64,000 bases of DNA from an uncultured Verrucomicrobiae bacterium (lineage in GTDB: Bacteria > Verrucomicrobiota > Verrucomicrobiia > Limisphaerales > AAA164-E04): positions 1,256,876-1,320,875 of the forward strand of contig OX638380.1 in assembly GCA_951813855.1 (NCBI GenBank), in the 5' to 3' direction. Below the pieces are notes generated by a model that had not been told where the DNA came from, did not search any database, and saw only the letters and a program-made list of their open reading frames with translations. This document shows, in pieces, positions 19,748-28,230 of the stretch. Each line of letters opens with the position of its first letter. Position 1 is the stretch's first letter. A program made the position numbers and the translations under genes.

Positions 19748-20812
19748 CTAGAGGCGATGAATACCCACAGATACGGTAGCGGCCTCATTCTCAACGCTTC
19801 CGCCTGTAAATCCCAAATGAACAGTAAGTGAACTAGCATCGTCTATCTCATCAGATCGCAGTGATATGCGATGCTCGCTCGCCCATGCGTTTGCAGATTC
19901 AACACTACGAACTGTATGATCTACATTCCGATTTCCCCTATGTGAATTCGCGGTTATGCGTTGTACGCTTGTCGATTTCGTACTCCTCACACGCAGTTTA
20001 TGGTATGGCATGCCATTATCAACCAAAACTAAACCTGTTGGAACTACTTCAATCTCTGGAGCTATAATAGCTGAGCAACTAATTCTTAAAACAGGAACTC
20101 GTTCGTTGCTAGTAGAAATGCTCAATACACCAAATACTGGAATAGCATACTGCACATCTTTACCATATAGCTGTAGATCTCCAACCCATGAACCAGATGC
20201 ACGCTTGACAAGATTTGCGCTCAAAAAATCGAAGTCAGAATTCCAAGATATTAATTCTAATGAATCATCATCATAGGAAGCGATTTCCACCGTTTTATTA
20301 CTGATTTCTCCAGGACGCAATGTTCCAAAATGCACATGGTTAGGCTCACATGCAATAGACTTGACGATATCAGCAATGATCGTAGCTCGAACTACTGAAT
20401 ATTTGCCTTGGTAATTCCGACTTTCCAATCTAAAGTCAGAATCGCTAATCACATTACCAGAACGAGCGCCAGAATCAAAACGGATTGGCACGTTGATAAC
20501 ATCACCAGGCATCAATACTTTGCCTTGTAAACCATCAGGTGGCACAGAACACGAGCATGAAGTACGAACAGATACCAATTCCACGGCATCGTTGCTGTCG
20601 TTAACGAGTTTAAAATTTGCAATTCTATGGACATTTTGAAACAGCACTCCAAGATCATGATGAGGTGGATCAAAAGCGACTAATCCATCATAATCATCTA
20701 CCGATGTACGGCTTCCAGCAAAATATCCTAGCGCAACAACAAAAACAACTACAACTACGACTGCAGATATTCCTTCAATTATTCTTGGGGTATTTGGACG
20801 CATATCAATCAC
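19748..20812 (-). CDS. DUF1573-domain membrane-anchored protein, copy 1
   Basis: The 354-residue product has one N-terminal transmembrane segment (SAVVVVVVFVVALGYFAG). A DUF1573-type domain follows near residues 45-125: FDPPHHDLGVLFQNVHRIAN, then VRTSCSCSVPPDG with a Cys-x-Cys and LMPGDVINVPIRFD. A second beta-rich region covers residues 150-350. DUF1573 domains resemble ASH/MSP folds and are common in secreted proteins of PVC bacteria and Bacteroidota; no reaction is known. It precedes the Cys-rich gene by 18 bp. An identical copy is at 21736-22800. Confidence 0.75.
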   Translation of the reverse strand: MIDMRPNTPRIIEGISAVVVVVVFVVALGYFAGSRTSVDDYDGLVAFDPPHHDLGVLFQNVHRIANFKLVNDSNDAVELVSVRTSCSCSVPPDGLQGKVLMPGDVINVPIRFDSGARSGNVISDSDFRLESRNYQGKYSVVRATIIADIVKSIACEPNHVHFGTLRPGEISNKTVEIASYDDDSLELISWNSDFDFLSANLVKRASGSWVGDLQLYGKDVQYAIPVFGVLSISTSNERVPVLRISCSAIIAPEIEVVPTGLVLVDNGMPYHKLRVRSTKSTSVQRITANSHRGNRNVDHTVRSVESANAWASEHRISLRSDEIDDASSLTVHLGFTGGSVENEAATVSVGIHRL

Positions 20813-20815
20813 TAG

Positions 20816-21298
20816 TTATCTGCTCCTCGGATTGTCAATCCCGACACCGCCCCACTCCGAGTAGGCATCCCCGCCAGAGAAAGGCAAATCCATCTGTCCT
20901 CCTGCCATTCGGCCGCTTCCCAAGACATGAGACTGCCCCTCTGCGGCGGGGAGACACGACGAGCGCACCACCTCTGTCAAAGGATGGCTCGCACACCTGC
21001 CGTCCAGCACTCCGGCAACCACACCCAACAAGGGACGTCCCCCATCATCATTGGCAGGGCGCAGCGAGAATGCCTCCCCGCTATCAGAGACCGCATGCTC
21101 AATCACATCCTCCACCGCTGGAAACCCTACTATTCGCCCCGGGAGTATCCCACAGTCCCCAACAAACCGTTCTGTCAAGGTGGCACCGTTCGTCCTCTTC
21201 CCAGCACTCCGGCGGCTCTCCCAGCCTAGGGACGGCTCGCCAGCGATGGACGGACGCTGCGAGTGCTCGATTCCGCCGTCGGTACATGAATCTTTCAT
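20816..21298 (-). pseudogene. Fusion frame at the duplication joint (relaxase tail)
   Basis: This 160-codon frame begins MKDSC, the first codons of the secreted protein 18324-19310, and then switches at the duplication joint to TDGGIEHSQRPS, the tail of the relaxase-like frame 22804-25242. It is a by-product of the 1,988-bp tandem duplication rather than a designed gene. It may still be translated, because it keeps the start region and lies four bases from the next gene. Confidence 0.75.
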
Positions 21299-21321
21299 GA
21301 ATCAAAAATATACATATATGA

Positions 21322-21717
21322 TCAACTCCCGCTGCTACTGTCTGGGGCGCATGGAACCGTTTCTCTTCTTTGTTCCCAATTCCATGCGCTCGTCGTCATA
21401 ATAGGCCAACAAATTCCGTTAGTTTGATGCTTCGGAAACACAACTCTGCAATTGACCGTGCGCCAGCAAGCACGCGTCCTTGTGTCGCAGTTGGTTTTGT
21501 TCGTTGTCACAATGCTTGACGATGGAAATCTTGCCACCAGAAATGCAGAATCCGGACAATTTGCCGCAAAGAATGTCCCGCACTGAGGCTTCGTCACGCA
21601 GTCTTCCATGCTCGAAGATGCCCTCAGATAGTCGCATGCTTCATTCACGGTTATCCCGAAAGCAAGCATGAACAACATGCAAGCTAACATTCCCATCAAC
21701 CGATTGCTCGTGATCAT
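21322..21717 (-). CDS. Small cysteine-rich secreted protein, copy 2
   Basis: The protein is identical to the one at 19334-19729 (131 residues, signal peptide, nine cysteines). It is read from the same operon direction, 18 bp after the DUF1573 copy 2. Downstream it lacks the secreted-protein and MauE genes, because the duplication stopped inside the former. Two equal copies would roughly double the dose of this product. Confidence 0.6.
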   Translation of the reverse strand: MITSNRLMGMLACMLFMLAFGITVNEACDYLRASSSMEDCVTKPQCGTFFAANCPDSAFLVARFPSSSIVTTNKTNCDTRTRACWRTVNCRVVFPKHQTNGICWPIMTTSAWNWEQRRETVPCAPDSSSGS

Positions 21718-21735
21718 AACAACATACTTTCCAAC

Positions 21736-22800
21736 CTAGAGGCGATGAATACCCACAGATACGGTAGCGGCCTCATTCTCAACGCTTCCGCCTGTAAATC
21801 CCAAATGAACAGTAAGTGAACTAGCATCGTCTATCTCATCAGATCGCAGTGATATGCGATGCTCGCTCGCCCATGCGTTTGCAGATTCAACACTACGAAC
21901 TGTATGATCTACATTCCGATTTCCCCTATGTGAATTCGCGGTTATGCGTTGTACGCTTGTCGATTTCGTACTCCTCACACGCAGTTTATGGTATGGCATG
22001 CCATTATCAACCAAAACTAAACCTGTTGGAACTACTTCAATCTCTGGAGCTATAATAGCTGAGCAACTAATTCTTAAAACAGGAACTCGTTCGTTGCTAG
22101 TAGAAATGCTCAATACACCAAATACTGGAATAGCATACTGCACATCTTTACCATATAGCTGTAGATCTCCAACCCATGAACCAGATGCACGCTTGACAAG
22201 ATTTGCGCTCAAAAAATCGAAGTCAGAATTCCAAGATATTAATTCTAATGAATCATCATCATAGGAAGCGATTTCCACCGTTTTATTACTGATTTCTCCA
22301 GGACGCAATGTTCCAAAATGCACATGGTTAGGCTCACATGCAATAGACTTGACGATATCAGCAATGATCGTAGCTCGAACTACTGAATATTTGCCTTGGT
22401 AATTCCGACTTTCCAATCTAAAGTCAGAATCGCTAATCACATTACCAGAACGAGCGCCAGAATCAAAACGGATTGGCACGTTGATAACATCACCAGGCAT
22501 CAATACTTTGCCTTGTAAACCATCAGGTGGCACAGAACACGAGCATGAAGTACGAACAGATACCAATTCCACGGCATCGTTGCTGTCGTTAACGAGTTTA
22601 AAATTTGCAATTCTATGGACATTTTGAAACAGCACTCCAAGATCATGATGAGGTGGATCAAAAGCGACTAATCCATCATAATCATCTACCGATGTACGGC
22701 TTCCAGCAAAATATCCTAGCGCAACAACAAAAACAACTACAACTACGACTGCAGATATTCCTTCAATTATTCTTGGGGTATTTGGACGCATATCAATCAC
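21736..22800 (-). CDS. DUF1573-domain membrane-anchored protein, copy 2
   Basis: Identical to 19748-20812: one N-terminal transmembrane segment, a DUF1573 domain with TSCSCSVPP, then a beta-rich C-terminal half. Its start lies three bases after the stop of the relaxase-like frame, so translation may be coupled to it. This is probably the original position of the gene. Confidence 0.75.
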   Translation of the reverse strand: MIDMRPNTPRIIEGISAVVVVVVFVVALGYFAGSRTSVDDYDGLVAFDPPHHDLGVLFQNVHRIANFKLVNDSNDAVELVSVRTSCSCSVPPDGLQGKVLMPGDVINVPIRFDSGARSGNVISDSDFRLESRNYQGKYSVVRATIIADIVKSIACEPNHVHFGTLRPGEISNKTVEIASYDDDSLELISWNSDFDFLSANLVKRASGSWVGDLQLYGKDVQYAIPVFGVLSISTSNERVPVLRISCSAIIAPEIEVVPTGLVLVDNGMPYHKLRVRSTKSTSVQRITANSHRGNRNVDHTVRSVESANAWASEHRISLRSDEIDDASSLTVHLGFTGGSVENEAATVSVGIHRL

Positions 22801-22803
22801 TAG

Positions 22804-25242
22804 TTATCTGCTCCTCGGATTGTCAATCCCGACACCGCCCCACTCCGAGTAGGCATCCCCGCCAGAGAAAGGCAAATCCATCTGTCCTCCTGCCATTCGG
22901 CCGCTTCCCAAGACATGAGACTGCCCCTCTGCGGCGGGGAGACACGACGAGCGCACCACCTCTGTCAAAAGATGGCTCGCACACCTGCCGTCCAGCACTC
23001 CGGCAACCACACCCAACAAGGGACGTCCCCCATCATCATTGGCAGGGCGCAGCGAGAATGCCTCCCCGCTATCAGAGACCGCATGCTCAATCACATCCTC
23101 CACCGCTGGAAACCCTACTATTCGCCCCGGGAGTATCCCACAGTCCCCAACAAACCGTTCTGTCAAGGTGGCACCGTTCGTCCTCTTCCCAGCATTCCGG
23201 CGGCTCTCCCAGCCTAGGGACGGCTCGCCAGCGATGGACGGACGCTGCGAGTGCTCGATTCCGCCGTCGGTGCAAGCATCTGTATGGTCCAGTAGCATCA
23301 TCGGTTTGCTCAAACCGAGGTGAGTCTGGCGCCACTTTTTTCCCCTAGCAAGCGAAAAAAGCAACAATCGCGAATTTTCTTCGCAGGCCCCATGGTCACC
23401 TCCATCCTCCATGGTTCTCCCCCTCTCACCGACCCACATTCTCCCTGCCGCGCTCCCTCTCCAGCAGGCGCTCCGGTACTCGTCCGAACCGGTCAGGCGG
23501 ATGGGCCGTCGCCCGAACTTCACCGCAGCCAGTTTCAGGGCCACCTTGATGGACGCCTCGCTCCATATCTCGCCCAGTTCCAGACGCTTGCCCTGGTCGA
23601 TGACCCAGCCCTTCACCCCGGCCCGGGAGTAGGCGGCCTTGCGCCCGCCGTCGACCACCGCGCAATCCCAGTCAGCGATCCGGTTCGTCGCCACCGGCCG
23701 CTTGCCGGATGACTCCATGCCGCTGACCCGCTCGGGGAGCTTCTCGCCCCGGGCATCAAGCACCGCGACGGCTTCCGCATCGCCATGTGCCGCCTGCTTC
23801 CTCAACCATTCCCCCACCCCTGCCAAGGCCAGTGCCGCCCGAGATCGAGTCCCAAATAGTGGTGTAACTAACTCTTCGGCAGAGCAGCTCAGTTCGGGCT
23901 CCTCGGCAGAGTCTGGATCACCACGATTGCCATCCCGATCCACGTCGGGATTTCGGGGTAGCATACTGAAATCGTAACTATTCAGGTACCGAAAAAAGTC
24001 AGCGATTCCCACTGAAGTCAGTTCAGCTTGTGTCCCATTTGGGGCCTCTGGGAATCGAAAAAATTCGAGCGATCGGTCTTTTCCATGGACTTTCCTAGGT
24101 AATCGTGCAGCCAATACCTCGGTGCTCACACCATGGACAAATGGAACCCAAGCCGAGTCGCCCAGACTAGCGGAAGCCGTTTGAATCGGAAAGCTCTTTC
24201 CTCGCCGTCTCGGCGCTGAAATCCTAAAGCGCGAACCACCAGCTGGCCATGGCGAGCGTGAGCCCACCCGGCGACCTTCCCCAACGCAAGAGAACTCGCC
24301 GCGGACAGCGTCGATGACGGGTCGGGATTCTATCCTGGTCGCCGTCGAATTCATCAGGCCCCGCACACTAGCGGAAGCCGTTTGATTCGGCAAGCCCTTT
24401 CTTCGCCGTCTCGGCGCTGAAATCCTGGAGCGCGAACCACCAGCTCCCGGCCACGACGAGCGAGAGTCCGCCCGGCGACCTTCCCCAACGCAAGAAAACT
24501 CGCCGCGGACAGCGCCGATGACGGATCGGGATTCCGTCCTGGTCGCCGTCGAATTCATCAGGCCCCGCACACTAGCGGAAGCCGTTTGATTCGGCAAGCC
24601 CTTTCTTCGCCGTCTCGGCGGCGAAATCCTGGAGCGCGAACCACCAGCTCCCGGCCACGGCGAACGAGAGTCCACCCGGCGACCATCCCCAACGCAGGAA
24701 AACTCGCCGCGGACAGCGTCGATGACGGGTCGGGATTCTATCTTGGCCGCCGTCGAATTCATCAGGCCCCGCACACTAGCGGAAGCCGTTTGATTCGGCA
24801 AGCCCTTTCTTCGCCGTCTCGGCGCTGAAATCCTGGAGCGCGAACCACCAGCTCCCGGCCACGGCGAACGAGAGTCCACCCGGCGACCTTCCCCAACGCA
24901 AGAAAACTCGCCGCGGACAACGTCGATGACGGGTCGGGATTCCATCTTGGTCGCCGTCGAATTCATCAGGCCCCGCACACTAGCGGAAGCCGTTTGATTC
25001 GGCAAGCCCTTTCCTCGCCGTCTCGGCGCTGAAATCCTAAAGTGCGAACCACCAGCTCCCGGCCACGGCGAACGAGAGTCCACCCGGCGACCTTCCTCAA
25101 CGCAGAAGAACTCGCCGCGGACAGCGTCGATGGCGGGTCGGGATTCTATCCTGGTCGCCGTCGAATTCATCAGGTCCCGCACACTAGCGGAAGCCGTTTG
25201 ATTCGGCAAGCCCTTTCTTCGCCGTCTCCAGGACTTTTTCAT
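22804..25242 (-). CDS. Relaxase-like LPD7 protein with N-terminal tandem repeats, 5' end replaced by IS DNA
   Basis: This 812-codon frame has three parts. Residues 1-350 are about five near-identical repeats of 67-68 residues (ASASVRGLMNSTATRIESRP, then RGEFSCVGEGRRV). Residues 450-590 read GVGEWLRKQAAHGDAEAVAV, then WDCAVVDGGRKAAYSR and KLAAVKFGRRPIRLTGSDEY, which resemble the stretch leading into and forming the LPD7 domain found behind conjugative relaxases. The rest is of unknown type. The start codon and first five codons come from the end of the ISAs1 element (25229 onward), so the native N-terminus, including any relaxase catalytic domain, is missing. It is GC-rich, unlike the DUF1573 gene that follows. 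It is likely a remnant of a mobilisable element. Confidence 0.5.
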   Translation of the reverse strand: MKKSWRRRRKGLPNQTASASVRDLMNSTATRIESRPAIDAVRGEFFCVEEGRRVDSRSPWPGAGGSHFRISAPRRRGKGLPNQTASASVRGLMNSTATKMESRPVIDVVRGEFSCVGEGRRVDSRSPWPGAGGSRSRISAPRRRRKGLPNQTASASVRGLMNSTAAKIESRPVIDAVRGEFSCVGDGRRVDSRSPWPGAGGSRSRISPPRRRRKGLPNQTASASVRGLMNSTATRTESRSVIGAVRGEFSCVGEGRRADSRSSWPGAGGSRSRISAPRRRRKGLPNQTASASVRGLMNSTATRIESRPVIDAVRGEFSCVGEGRRVGSRSPWPAGGSRFRISAPRRRGKSFPIQTASASLGDSAWVPFVHGVSTEVLAARLPRKVHGKDRSLEFFRFPEAPNGTQAELTSVGIADFFRYLNSYDFSMLPRNPDVDRDGNRGDPDSAEEPELSCSAEELVTPLFGTRSRAALALAGVGEWLRKQAAHGDAEAVAVLDARGEKLPERVSGMESSGKRPVATNRIADWDCAVVDGGRKAAYSRAGVKGWVIDQGKRLELGEIWSEASIKVALKLAAVKFGRRPIRLTGSDEYRSACWRGSAAGRMWVGERGRTMEDGGDHGACEENSRLLLFSLARGKKWRQTHLGLSKPMMLLDHTDACTDGGIEHSQRPSIAGEPSLGWESRRNAGKRTNGATLTERFVGDCGILPGRIVGFPAVEDVIEHAVSDSGEAFSLRPANDDGGRPLLGVVAGVLDGRCASHLLTEVVRSSCLPAAEGQSHVLGSGRMAGGQMDLPFSGGDAYSEWGGVGIDNPRSR
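24166..25228. repeat. Tandem array of 201-204-bp units
   Basis: The sequence ACTAGCGGAAGCCGTTTGA starts units at 24166, 24367, 24571, 24775, 24979 and 25183. That makes five full units of 201-204 bp and a sixth cut after 46 bases by the ISAs1 element. All lengths are multiples of three, so the frame of the overlapping gene is kept. The units differ from one another at scattered bases. Confidence 0.9.
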
Positions 25243-27392
25243 GCTAATAATTTTTGACCGACGATCGTTTTTTTCAGTGTCGAGCGGAGTATTTCGATTC
25301 GTCGGAAAAACTGTTTTTCCGAATTATGCTTCGAGTTAGGCGGCGATTGCCGATTGAGACGAGTTTCAGCCGGACAGGAGACTAAACCGGTGCGAGTATC
25401 GGTCGAACGATCAATTCGCCGACCGAATCAGCAGGGAGGAAGCGTCGGTAATCAGGAAGGTCGGGTCAGTTTTTTTTCGGACGTTTAAACGGGGTGGTTT
25501 TCGTGACGGCTCGCAACCCTTGGTTCCGATTCGTCTGAAAATCGTCAGTAGCTTCGGCCATATTAGAGTATCCCGACTGGAGAATGATCGCCAAGGCCAG
25601 GTTGTTGAAGAGGGCATTGTTCGTCGGCCCATGGCGAGTTCGCCTGAGACAATCATCTTCGCCGAAAATCCCGTCGCGACGGCGGTGATTGCCGTTTTCT
25701 ACCGTCCCATGTCCCCGATTGAGTGACAACAATCGTTGAGCGTCGGCAGCCTCCGGAGGCAACGAAGTGACGCCGTAAGCATATTCCACGGTCTCGGGCT
25801 CACCGTTCAAATGATGGCGGTGTCGAAGGATCCGAAAGACTTGGAGGACATGCGGTAATGTGACGGCTCCGGGAAGGGGTTCATAGGTTTGAATGCTCCG
25901 TTGATCGATGCGGCCATGTCCTTTCTCCGGGTTTTCGGTGAACCGGTCCTGGGCCACTCGATCCCAATCCAGGCTGGTCAAAAATTGAGAGAGTTCGGGG
26001 TTGTTCTCTTTAACCGTGAAGAGAAAATGGGCTCCGTTAACCAACACGATGGCATCGGCCATGACTCGGTTAGTATGGAACGCATCGATCGTAATGATGG
26101 CTCCCCGGATATCGACATCCTCCAAGAGAGCCGCCATCGCCGCCTGTTCGCCGCCTTGGTCTCGGCAAATGCGAACGGCGAGGGGCACCGCATCTTGATG
26201 GCGCACGAGGATGACGGTCTCGAAATGGTCTTTGCTGTTGCGATTAGCTCCGTTGATCCGCTTCCCGTCAGCAGCCAAGGCTTCCAAGGGTTGTCGAGTC
26301 AATTGGGCCGTTACCCAGCGGTGAGTTACCGTTGGCAACGCTTCCGGATCCGTCTCGGTCATGACCCGGTGAATCGTCGCGAGAGACGGGGCCACGCAAC
26401 GGCCCTTGGCGTTGCGCCACGCCCCGAGAGTCTGCAATTGGTTTGGCGTCATTTTTTGGGCGTAACGCGAAGTCGCCAAGGGGCCGACCTTGCCGGCCAA
26501 TCGAGCTAAGATGCAGATAGCGAGGACCATTTCCAGCCGATGTTTGCGTCCTTGTGCCCGGCGAAAATCAGCCGTTTCCGCGAGCAGTTGCACCAATGAT
26601 TTCAACTGTTTCGGGGACGTTTCTACCCGCTGCACCTGGGGGCCCCAAGACGGATCGTCCTGACGCTTCCTTAATCGGGAACAGGCTTGGGGCCGCAAGG
26701 GATAAACGTACCTTTCCTTCTTTATATTGTGCCGGGCGGTATAGCGTCCGTTGCTGCGAGCGTAGCCTTGCGATTGCCCTGCCGCCCGCCAATTCCCCGC
26801 GCGATAGATCGTGCCCGCGAAGTGTCGGGGATCGACGAAAGTTTCGGCCAATTCCAGCGGATGACCCCAGGTCCGTTGCCAATCGGCACTCAGACGGCGC
26901 AGCATTTTGGCCATGACGCAGCTCCCCGGATTGTGCACTTCGCCCCGCTCGGTAAGCAGGAGGAATCGGGTATTGTTGGCAATCAAATGCAGCCGACGAA
27001 ACTGCTCTCGTTTTTTCCACCCGAGCCACTTATCTCGCGGGCGACACTGGAACACTCCGCTTTGCCAGCCGGCTAAAGCCAACCACCGGCCTTGGTACTC
27101 GGCAACATAACGCAGACCGCGTCCGGCAAAGCCTTTGAAACCCAAGCGATGGTTCTGATCCATCAGCGAATCCCAGCGTCTTCGCTCACTGCTCTTCACC
27201 AATCGAACGGTCACCAGCTTGAGGTTGATTTTGGCGTCCCTGAGGAACTAATAACGACCAGAGAGTGAAAAAGCCAGCTTTATTTTCCCATTTCGAAGGC
27301 GCTAAAGTTTCGGCTCTCTGATGAAGGGAAAAAGCGAAAATGGCCCGAAATCGGTGACACGGGCCTCTAGCAATTAGCGTGAAAAAATCCTG
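25229..27392 (-). mobile_element. ISAs1-type element carrying a DUF4338-transposase fusion
   Basis: The left end CAGGACTTTTTCATGCTAAT (25229) and the inverse of the right end, CAGGATTTTTTCACGCTAAT (27392), match at 18 of 20 positions. The flanks differ: a broken 204-bp repeat unit on the left and a broken CRISPR repeat on the right, with no target duplication. The element therefore probably marks a deletion or recombination joint rather than a simple insertion. Confidence 0.75.
25466..27214 (-). CDS. ISAs1-family transposase with N-terminal DUF4338 domain
   Basis: The product is 582 residues. Residues 1-190 match DUF4338, the domain also found in Druantia protein DruA: SSERRRWDSLMDQNHRLGF, then LIANNTRFLLL, RRLSADWQRTWGHPLELAET, FVDPRHFAGTIYRAGNW and a final VYPLRP. 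Residues 210-575 are an ISAs1-type DDE transposase: LEALAADGKRINGA with the first Asp, GAIITIDAFHTNRVMADAIV with the second, and a C-terminal block RRRDGIFGEDDCLRRTRHGP. The frame is intact. The role of DUF4338 in such fusions is unknown; DNA binding or nicking is an inference. It is transcribed away from the CRISPR array. Confidence 0.82.
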   Translation of the reverse strand: MTVRLVKSSERRRWDSLMDQNHRLGFKGFAGRGLRYVAEYQGRWLALAGWQSGVFQCRPRDKWLGWKKREQFRRLHLIANNTRFLLLTERGEVHNPGSCVMAKMLRRLSADWQRTWGHPLELAETFVDPRHFAGTIYRAGNWRAAGQSQGYARSNGRYTARHNIKKERYVYPLRPQACSRLRKRQDDPSWGPQVQRVETSPKQLKSLVQLLAETADFRRAQGRKHRLEMVLAICILARLAGKVGPLATSRYAQKMTPNQLQTLGAWRNAKGRCVAPSLATIHRVMTETDPEALPTVTHRWVTAQLTRQPLEALAADGKRINGANRNSKDHFETVILVRHQDAVPLAVRICRDQGGEQAAMAALLEDVDIRGAIITIDAFHTNRVMADAIVLVNGAHFLFTVKENNPELSQFLTSLDWDRVAQDRFTENPEKGHGRIDQRSIQTYEPLPGAVTLPHVLQVFRILRHRHHLNGEPETVEYAYGVTSLPPEAADAQRLLSLNRGHGTVENGNHRRRDGIFGEDDCLRRTRHGPTNNALFNNLALAIILQSGYSNMAEATDDFQTNRNQGLRAVTKTTPFKRPKKN

Positions 27393-27853
27393 GCCTCATT
27401 GAAGCGTCGACTTGACGATCCCGAAATCTCCGTCTATCAGGGGATTCCGGGGCTTGCTGCCCTGGCCTCATTGAAGCTTACGTGCTTCATATCCGGCTAA
27501 CACGACTGTGGGGGGATTCCGGGGCTTGCTGCCCTAGCCTCATTGAAGCGGAATCGACTCGGTGATCCATAGCCACCCGTTGACTGAGGGATTCCGGGGC
27601 TTGCTGCCCTAGCCTCATTGAAGCACTTGCCTTTTTCGCGGAGAGCGCACTTTTACCGGCGAGGGATTCCGGGGCTTGCTGCCCTGGCCTCATTGAAGCC
27701 TCGTCTGGTTTGCGAATTGGAATACGCCAAAGAGACGGGATTCCGGGGCTTGCTGCCTTAGCCTCATTGAAGCATGCGATTGACCATCCCCGCCTGGGCG
27801 TGGGCCTTACACCTTTACTTTCCGGGGCGAACTAGCCCCGGTCTCATCAAAAC
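27389..27853 (+). CRISPR. Short orphan CRISPR array, first repeat truncated
   Basis: Five full 37-bp repeats start at 27441, 27513, 27588, 27663 and 27737 (GGGATTCCGGGGCTTGCTGC then a variable CCYDGCCTCATTGAAGC). Spacers are 35, 35, 38, 38 and 37 bp. A truncated first repeat (CCTGGCCTCATTGAAGC, 27389-27405) abuts the ISAs1 end, and a diverged last repeat lies near 27819-27853 (TTCCGGGGCGAACTAGCCCC then GGTCTCATCAAAAC). The repeat can fold through CCGGGGC/GCCCTGG. The ATTGAAGC 3' end and the degenerate right end suggest transcription on the plus strand with the leader formerly at the left. No cas gene lies in the window. Confidence 0.9.
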
Positions 27854-27892
27854 TGAGATTCTCAAAAGGCCCCGTTTAGATTTAGGATCTAA

Positions 27893-28225
27893 TCAAAAAC
27901 AAATCGTCTGCGCCTGCCCCCCTGTAATCTGAATCAACCCACCCAAATTGATCCGTTGAAATTCAATCTGCCGCTCACCCTCCAGAAAAGGGTCGCCTGT
28001 CTCCACCCAAACGGCCTTAGCGTGACGCCCCAGAATTGGCAAATTACGGGCAATCGTCCCGCCATCCACGAAATCATCGGCTCGTCGGCTGAGCACTAGG
28101 GCTCCTGCTCCGCTGAAGCAAACCTCGATGGTCAATTCCCCAATTGCCGCCAATCCGGCCGCGACCCGAACCGCTTCTGCGGTTCGGTGACTCGTGCGGG
28201 GGTCGGCTGTTATCAGAATGAGCAC
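27893..28225 (-). CDS. DsrE-family protein (second of a pair)
   Basis: I chose the GTG at 28225, five bases after the stop of the preceding gene; the longer open frame (to 28351) overlaps that gene. The 110-residue product begins VLILITADPRTSHRTAEAVR, a beta-strand and helix typical of DsrE/TusC-type folds, and ends in a hydrophobic strand. DsrE-like proteins take part in sulfur relay or bind small thiols; no conserved active Cys is evident (Cys occurs in VCFSGAG and near the C-terminus). The exact role is unknown. Confidence 0.55.
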   Translation of the reverse strand: MLILITADPRTSHRTAEAVRVAAGLAAIGELTIEVCFSGAGALVLSRRADDFVDGGTIARNLPILGRHAKAVWVETGDPFLEGERQIEFQRINLGGLIQITGGQAQTICF

Positions 28226-28230
28226 AGCGA

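Larger units (their letters stand above)
19295..21282. repeat. Tandem duplication, unit 1 (1,988 bp)
   Basis: This unit is repeated directly at 21283-23270. It contains the last third of the relaxase-like frame, the whole DUF1573 gene, the whole Cys-rich gene and the first 16 bases of the downstream secreted-protein gene. Only two base differences were noticed (near 20981/22969 and 21214/23202). The join CCGTCGGT/ACATGAATC at 21282-21283 shows no long homology. Confidence 0.9.
21283..23270. repeat. Tandem duplication, unit 2 (1,988 bp)
   Basis: This is the second unit of the direct tandem duplication described at 19295-21282. It continues without a break into the full relaxase-like frame at its right end, so this right edge is the original arrangement and the joint at 21282/21283 is the new one. 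Confidence 0.9.

Noticed and set aside
24166..25228. The 204-bp repeats as a second CRISPR array
   Set aside because: The units are fully repeated with no unique spacers, and the length fits a coding repeat of 67-68 residues.
27487..27693. Minus-strand open frame across the CRISPR array
   Set aside because: It is a repetitive translation of CRISPR repeats and spacers (GQQAPES recurring) and has no independent support.
25229..27853. CRISPR-associated transposon
   Set aside because: There is no Cas effector, no Tn7-type tnsB/tnsC/tniQ, and the transposase is an ordinary ISAs1 type. The element breaks the array rather than using it.
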